Shown piece by piece: positions 6,347-8,457 of a stretch of DNA of 8,457 nt; position 1 is the first letter of the stretch, and the number at the start of each line of letters is the position of its first letter. This stretch comes from Actinomycetes bacterium (GTDB lineage: Bacteria; Actinomycetota; Aquicultoria; CAJVYJ01; JAUVQD01). The notes below the pieces were generated by a model. The model did no database searches and was not told where the DNA came from. It worked only from the letters and a program-made list of their open reading frames with translations. Location of the stretch: the NCBI GenBank assembly GCA_030598355.1, contig JAUVQD010000044.1, positions 1 to 8,457 of the forward strand. The letters are read 5' to 3'. The translations under genes were made by a program, and so were the position numbers.

Positions 6347-6443
6347 AATTACTCTCCTCAAATAGATGGCCAAAACGCCTCGCCCAAGGAGCAATGAAAA
6401 AAACCTTAGCTGTCGCCAAGGTCATAATTGATTTTATTTTCAT
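6330..6443 (-). CDS. Possible 37-residue leader ORF in the cobalamin riboswitch expression platform
   Basis: ATG at 6443 is preceded by a strong ribosome site (GAGGTGA, six-base spacer). The frame runs 37 codons, from MKIKSIMTLATAK through FFIAPWARRFGHLF to CARSS, and stops 17 bases inside btuF in a different frame. It spans the whole terminator stem and T-run, so ribosomes translating it would stop the hairpin forming. I recognise no homologue. It has a basic start and a modest hydrophobic stretch but is not a clear signal peptide. It may be a real leader peptide, the remnant of an older start, or chance; the good ribosome site is the main support. Confidence 0.35.
   Translation of the reverse strand: MKIKSIMTLATAKVFFIAPWARRFGHLFEESNCARSS
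6397..6421 (-). terminator. Intrinsic terminator of the cobalamin riboswitch
   Basis: On the minus strand CCTTGGC, loop GACA and GCTAAGG form a 7-bp stem (one G-U pair), followed by seven T (6403-6397). It lies about 60 bases after the B12 box and about 50 bases before the btuF start. This is the expected layout for cobalamin-dependent transcription termination. Confidence 0.8.
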
Positions 6444-6465
6444 ATTTGCTCACCTCAATCCGCGA

Positions 6466-6614
6466 AGGCATCACATTCTAGGCAGGTCTCCTGACTTCTA
6501 GGCTCACATGGCCTAGTCACAGTGGCGCGTCCGTGGCCGAATTTCACGGCCTTCCCTATTCTCCTAAACCGCTTAGCAATGATTCTTTTAGCAGCTTGGC
6601 ACCTGGAACTTTTC
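6466..6614 (-). ncRNA. Cobalamin (B12) riboswitch aptamer
   Basis: Conserved blocks appear in order on the minus strand: GGTGCC (6603-6598), AATAGGGAA (6560-6552), GGCCGTGAAATTCGGCCACGG, GCCACTGTGA (6526-6517), and the B12 box AGTCAGGAGACCTGCC (6496-6481). This is close to the family consensus and should bind adenosyl- or a related cobalamin, promoting the terminator downstream and so lowering btuFCD expression. It supports corrinoid as the substrate of the importer. The outer limits are approximate. Confidence 0.95.
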
Positions 6615-6617
6615 TTT

Positions 6618-6640
6618 AACCACCGGCTTTGCCAGCGGTT
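6618..6640 (-). repeat. Short inverted repeat next to the btu promoter -10
   Basis: AACCGCTGGC and GCCGGTGGTT pair over 10 positions (two as G-U in RNA) around a loop AAA. The repeat starts directly after TATAAT and ends before the aptamer. It is not followed by T on either strand, so it is not a normal terminator. It could be an operator or a leader hairpin; the predicted start point falls inside its first arm. Confidence 0.5.
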
Positions 6641-6669
6641 ATTATAACGAGCTCATGTTAGCACAACAA
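6641..6669 (-). promoter_or_regulatory. Probable sigma70-type promoter of btuFCD
   Basis: TTGTTG (6669-6664) and a perfect TATAAT (6646-6641) are 17 bases apart. Transcription would start near 6634, about 30 bases before the first conserved block of the cobalamin aptamer. It lies in the short gap after cbiO, so btuFCD can be transcribed independently of the cobalt transporter operon. Confidence 0.65.
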
Positions 6670-6715
6670 ACAGAAACAAGTAAACAAGGCTGGAAAAAGA
6701 CCTCCTGCACTCTCG

Positions 6716-7546
6716 CTATTCCCGTGTGTGATCATGATCATGCTCGTCTTTATGGGTATGCTCGTGTTGATGGCGCTCGTCGCCATGGCGGTGCCAATGC
6801 TCATGTATTAAGTTAACTTTTTCAAGCAACTCTTTATCAGCCAGAAGATCGGCTGGCGTGCCGTCAGCCACAATTGTGTGATCTTGATCTAGAATCACAG
6901 CTCGCGTCGCAAATTGGGCGGCAACCTCCAGATCCTGGGTGGCTAAAACTATAGTCTTGCCTGCCTCGCCCAATTGGTTTAGCAGATCGATGAGCCAGCT
7001 TTTAGATCGCGGATCAAGATTGTTTGTCGGCTCATCCGCTAAGAGAATCTCCGGACCCGTAGCGAGCGATCTGGCTAAAGCTACTTTCTTTTTTTCTCCG
7101 CCACTTAATTGGTGAGGTTGTGAATCTTTTAGGTGGATCAGATCGAGCATTTTCAATATCTCCTCGGCCCGAGCAACAGCAGCGTTTGGAGCAATGTCAA
7201 GTTGAAGCGGACCAAACGACACTTCCTCTAAGACGGTGGAGGAAAAAAGCTGGATATCTGAATCTTGAAAAACGAAAGCCACCCACCGACGGAAGTCAGT
7301 GGCAAACTCTCCCTTTTCAAGTACTTCTTCGGTCACGAGCTGACCGAAGGCTGTAAAGCTGCCAGAGGTCGGGAAAAGCAGGCCGTCAAATATCTTGAGC
7401 AGAGTGGACTTTCCGCAACCATTCGGCCCGAGGATTACTAATTTCTCAGCCCTGGCTAATGACAAGTTGATGTGGTTAAGAGCAGGCCGCCCGCCGGCAT
7501 AGTTAAACGAAACATCTTCTAAATGAAAAACCGGGTTTTCGGTCAC
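6716..7546 (-). CDS. cbiO: Cobalt/nickel ECF transporter ATPase CbiO with His-rich tail
   Basis: Cytoplasmic ATPase of a group I energy-coupling factor importer, 276 residues. Walker A GPNGCGKS (40-47), FVFQDSDIQLFSSTV with Q-loop Gln94 (91-105), signature LSGGEKKK (147-154) and Walker B ILLADEP (167-173) are intact. The FQDPDxQLF-type stretch is characteristic of ECF ATPases. The switch-loop position reads ATQDLE, so the usual His is Gln204. The last 29 residues hold 11 His (248-273), a metal-binding tail seen in Co/Ni ECF ATPases. GTG at 7546 directly follows the cbiQ stop (TAAGTG), so the two are one operon. Cobalt is favoured over nickel because of the B12 importer and riboswitch next door; sequence alone does not decide. 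Confidence 0.92.
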   Translation of the reverse strand: MTENPVFHLEDVSFNYAGGRPALNHINLSLARAEKLVILGPNGCGKSTLLKIFDGLLFPTSGSFTAFGQLVTEEVLEKGEFATDFRRWVAFVFQDSDIQLFSSTVLEEVSFGPLQLDIAPNAAVARAEEILKMLDLIHLKDSQPHQLSGGEKKKVALARSLATGPEILLADEPTNNLDPRSKSWLIDLLNQLGEAGKTIVLATQDLEVAAQFATRAVILDQDHTIVADGTPADLLADKELLEKVNLIHEHWHRHGDERHQHEHTHKDEHDHDHTRE

Positions 7547-8455
7547 TTAAATAACCACCAAAACAATTGTGGCAACGGCCAGACAACCCATCGCCAGCCA
7601 ATCAGCGCGCTTTAGAGCGGGCAGAGGCAGAGTGTTATATCCGCCAGTCCAGCCGCGAGAAATCATAGCGGTCGTGACTTCGTCTCCCAAATAAACGCTT
7701 CTCTTAAATATCCCCCCGATGCGCCCGGCTGCCCAGGTCCTCTCAGACTTGGCGTCGCCTGTCCTGATTGTCCGGCTCTTTCTGGCCAAGAAAACATTGT
7801 TTGTCAGCTCTGTGAGAATAAAGAGGTATCTGTATGTCATCCGTAACAGGAGAACTGCGAGCCTTGGTATGCGCAACGCAGACAAGGAAGCAAAGGCAAG
7901 ATGTGGCGGTGTGGTTCGCATAACCAACTGAGTCGCTGAAAGCATAGCGAGCGCCCTGGTGAAAAAAGTCGTGGCTATAACTAGGCCCACGTTCGTAATA
8001 GTCAATTGCGACGGCTGTGTTAACCAGAGAATCTGATTTGGCAGATCAGCTAAGAACAAAACGGGCTTCCCCGGAGTCACGAGATTTAGCGTCATCGGCA
8101 AGACAAAAGGCATTGAGAAAATAATAGTCGGGACAAGAGTTACTCTAAGATATTTGCCGATGTCCAAACGCGATATAAATGAAGTTGCCAATATTGCAAT
8201 ATATATCCCAAGAATAACCAGAATACTTGTAGACAAACTTAACGCTACCAAAAACAAAAATAAGCTGGCCATTTTTGTTCGCGGATCAAGTTTTTGAAGC
8301 AGACCGTCGTTTACCGGGGGCTTATTTATCAACAAAAATTCACTTAAGAAATTTCGTGATGCTTTTTCGGCGCGGCTGATGAAGGTGTTTTTTAACTCGC
8401 GGCTTCCGCGCGACATGGGCGCCGTTTCCTCCAAAAGCCATCTCGGGGTTTTCAT
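7547..8455 (-). CDS. cbiQ: Cobalt/nickel ECF transporter transmembrane component CbiQ (EcfT)
   Basis: Integral membrane coupling subunit linking the ATPases to the substrate-binding CbiM, 302 residues. A polar N-terminal stretch leads to GLLQKLDPRTK (51-61), the usual entry to helix 1 in this family. About five to six hydrophobic helices follow. The two coupling-helix signatures are present: ARKSRTIRTG (224-233) and AMISRGWTGG (263-272), which dock into CbiO. Its stop abuts the cbiO start. ATG at 8455 is two bases from the right edge; the visible context TCATGA would fit an ATGA overlap with the stop of a preceding cbiM/cbiN-type gene, but that gene is out of view. The MKTPRWLLEE opening fits CbiQ proteins with long N-termini, so the start looks right. 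Confidence 0.9.
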   Translation of the reverse strand: MKTPRWLLEETAPMSRGSRELKNTFISRAEKASRNFLSEFLLINKPPVNDGLLQKLDPRTKMASLFLFLVALSLSTSILVILGIYIAILATSFISRLDIGKYLRVTLVPTIIFSMPFVLPMTLNLVTPGKPVLFLADLPNQILWLTQPSQLTITNVGLVIATTFFTRALAMLSATQLVMRTTPPHLAFASLSALRIPRLAVLLLRMTYRYLFILTELTNNVFLARKSRTIRTGDAKSERTWAAGRIGGIFKRSVYLGDEVTTAMISRGWTGGYNTLPLPALKRADWLAMGCLAVATIVLVVI

Positions 8456-8457
8456 GA

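Noticed and set aside
5399..6394. TTG at 6394 as the btuF start
   Set aside because: It begins three bases after the terminator T-run, has no ribosome site, and puts 16 extra residues before a normal lipoprotein signal; GTG 6346 has GAGGAG at ideal spacing.
6660..6715. Possible terminator after cbiO
   Set aside because: A short T-run (GTCTTTTTCC on the minus strand) is present but no stable stem precedes it.

Overview
The window is a compact bacterial vitamin-uptake locus. Every supported gene lies on the minus strand, so it reads from the right edge to the left. It runs: the end of a cobalt/nickel ECF transporter operon (cbiQ, cbiO); a cobalamin riboswitch with its own promoter and terminator; a corrinoid ABC importer (btuF, btuC, btuD); a long REP-like inverted repeat; a TPP riboswitch with promoter and terminator; a thiamine salvage operon (thiT, thiamine pyrophosphokinase, a divergent ThiD-like protein); and the start of a membrane-anchored double-GAF sensor cut by the left edge.

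The organism is a bacterium of moderate G+C with strong GGAGG-type ribosome binding sites and frequent GTG/TTG starts. The ECF-type ThiT, the ThiN/YloS-like pyrophosphokinase and a lipoprotein binding component recall Firmicutes, Actinobacteriota and related anaerobes. No marker here fixes the taxon, so this is a lean only.

Region by region: 8455-6716 holds CbiQ and CbiO, the membrane and ATPase parts of a cobalt (or nickel) importer whose substrate-binding CbiM/CbiN should lie just beyond the right edge. The 370 bases between cbiO and btuF hold a sigma70-type promoter, a canonical B12-box riboswitch and a hairpin plus T-run terminator, so btuFCD should be expressed when cobalamin is scarce. 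A 37-codon leader ORF runs through that terminator. btuF, btuC and btuD are tightly packed (9-base gap, then a 4-base overlap). The 336 bases between btuD and thiT hold the inverted repeat, a promoter, the TPP aptamer and a GC-rich terminator. thiT, thiN and the ThiD-like gene follow with almost no spacing.

Together the genes bring in cobalt, corrinoids and thiamine and convert thiamine to TPP, each vitamin repressing its own uptake. The locus is recognisable rather than a wholly new system. The points most worth a second look are: a thiamine pyrophosphokinase whose conserved N-terminus can only be reached from an ATT start or by reading through the thiT stop; a ThiD-like protein that has lost the catalytic cysteine and anion-hole glycines; an inverted repeat that supplies the last seven residues and stop of BtuD; and the leader ORF across the cobalamin terminator.
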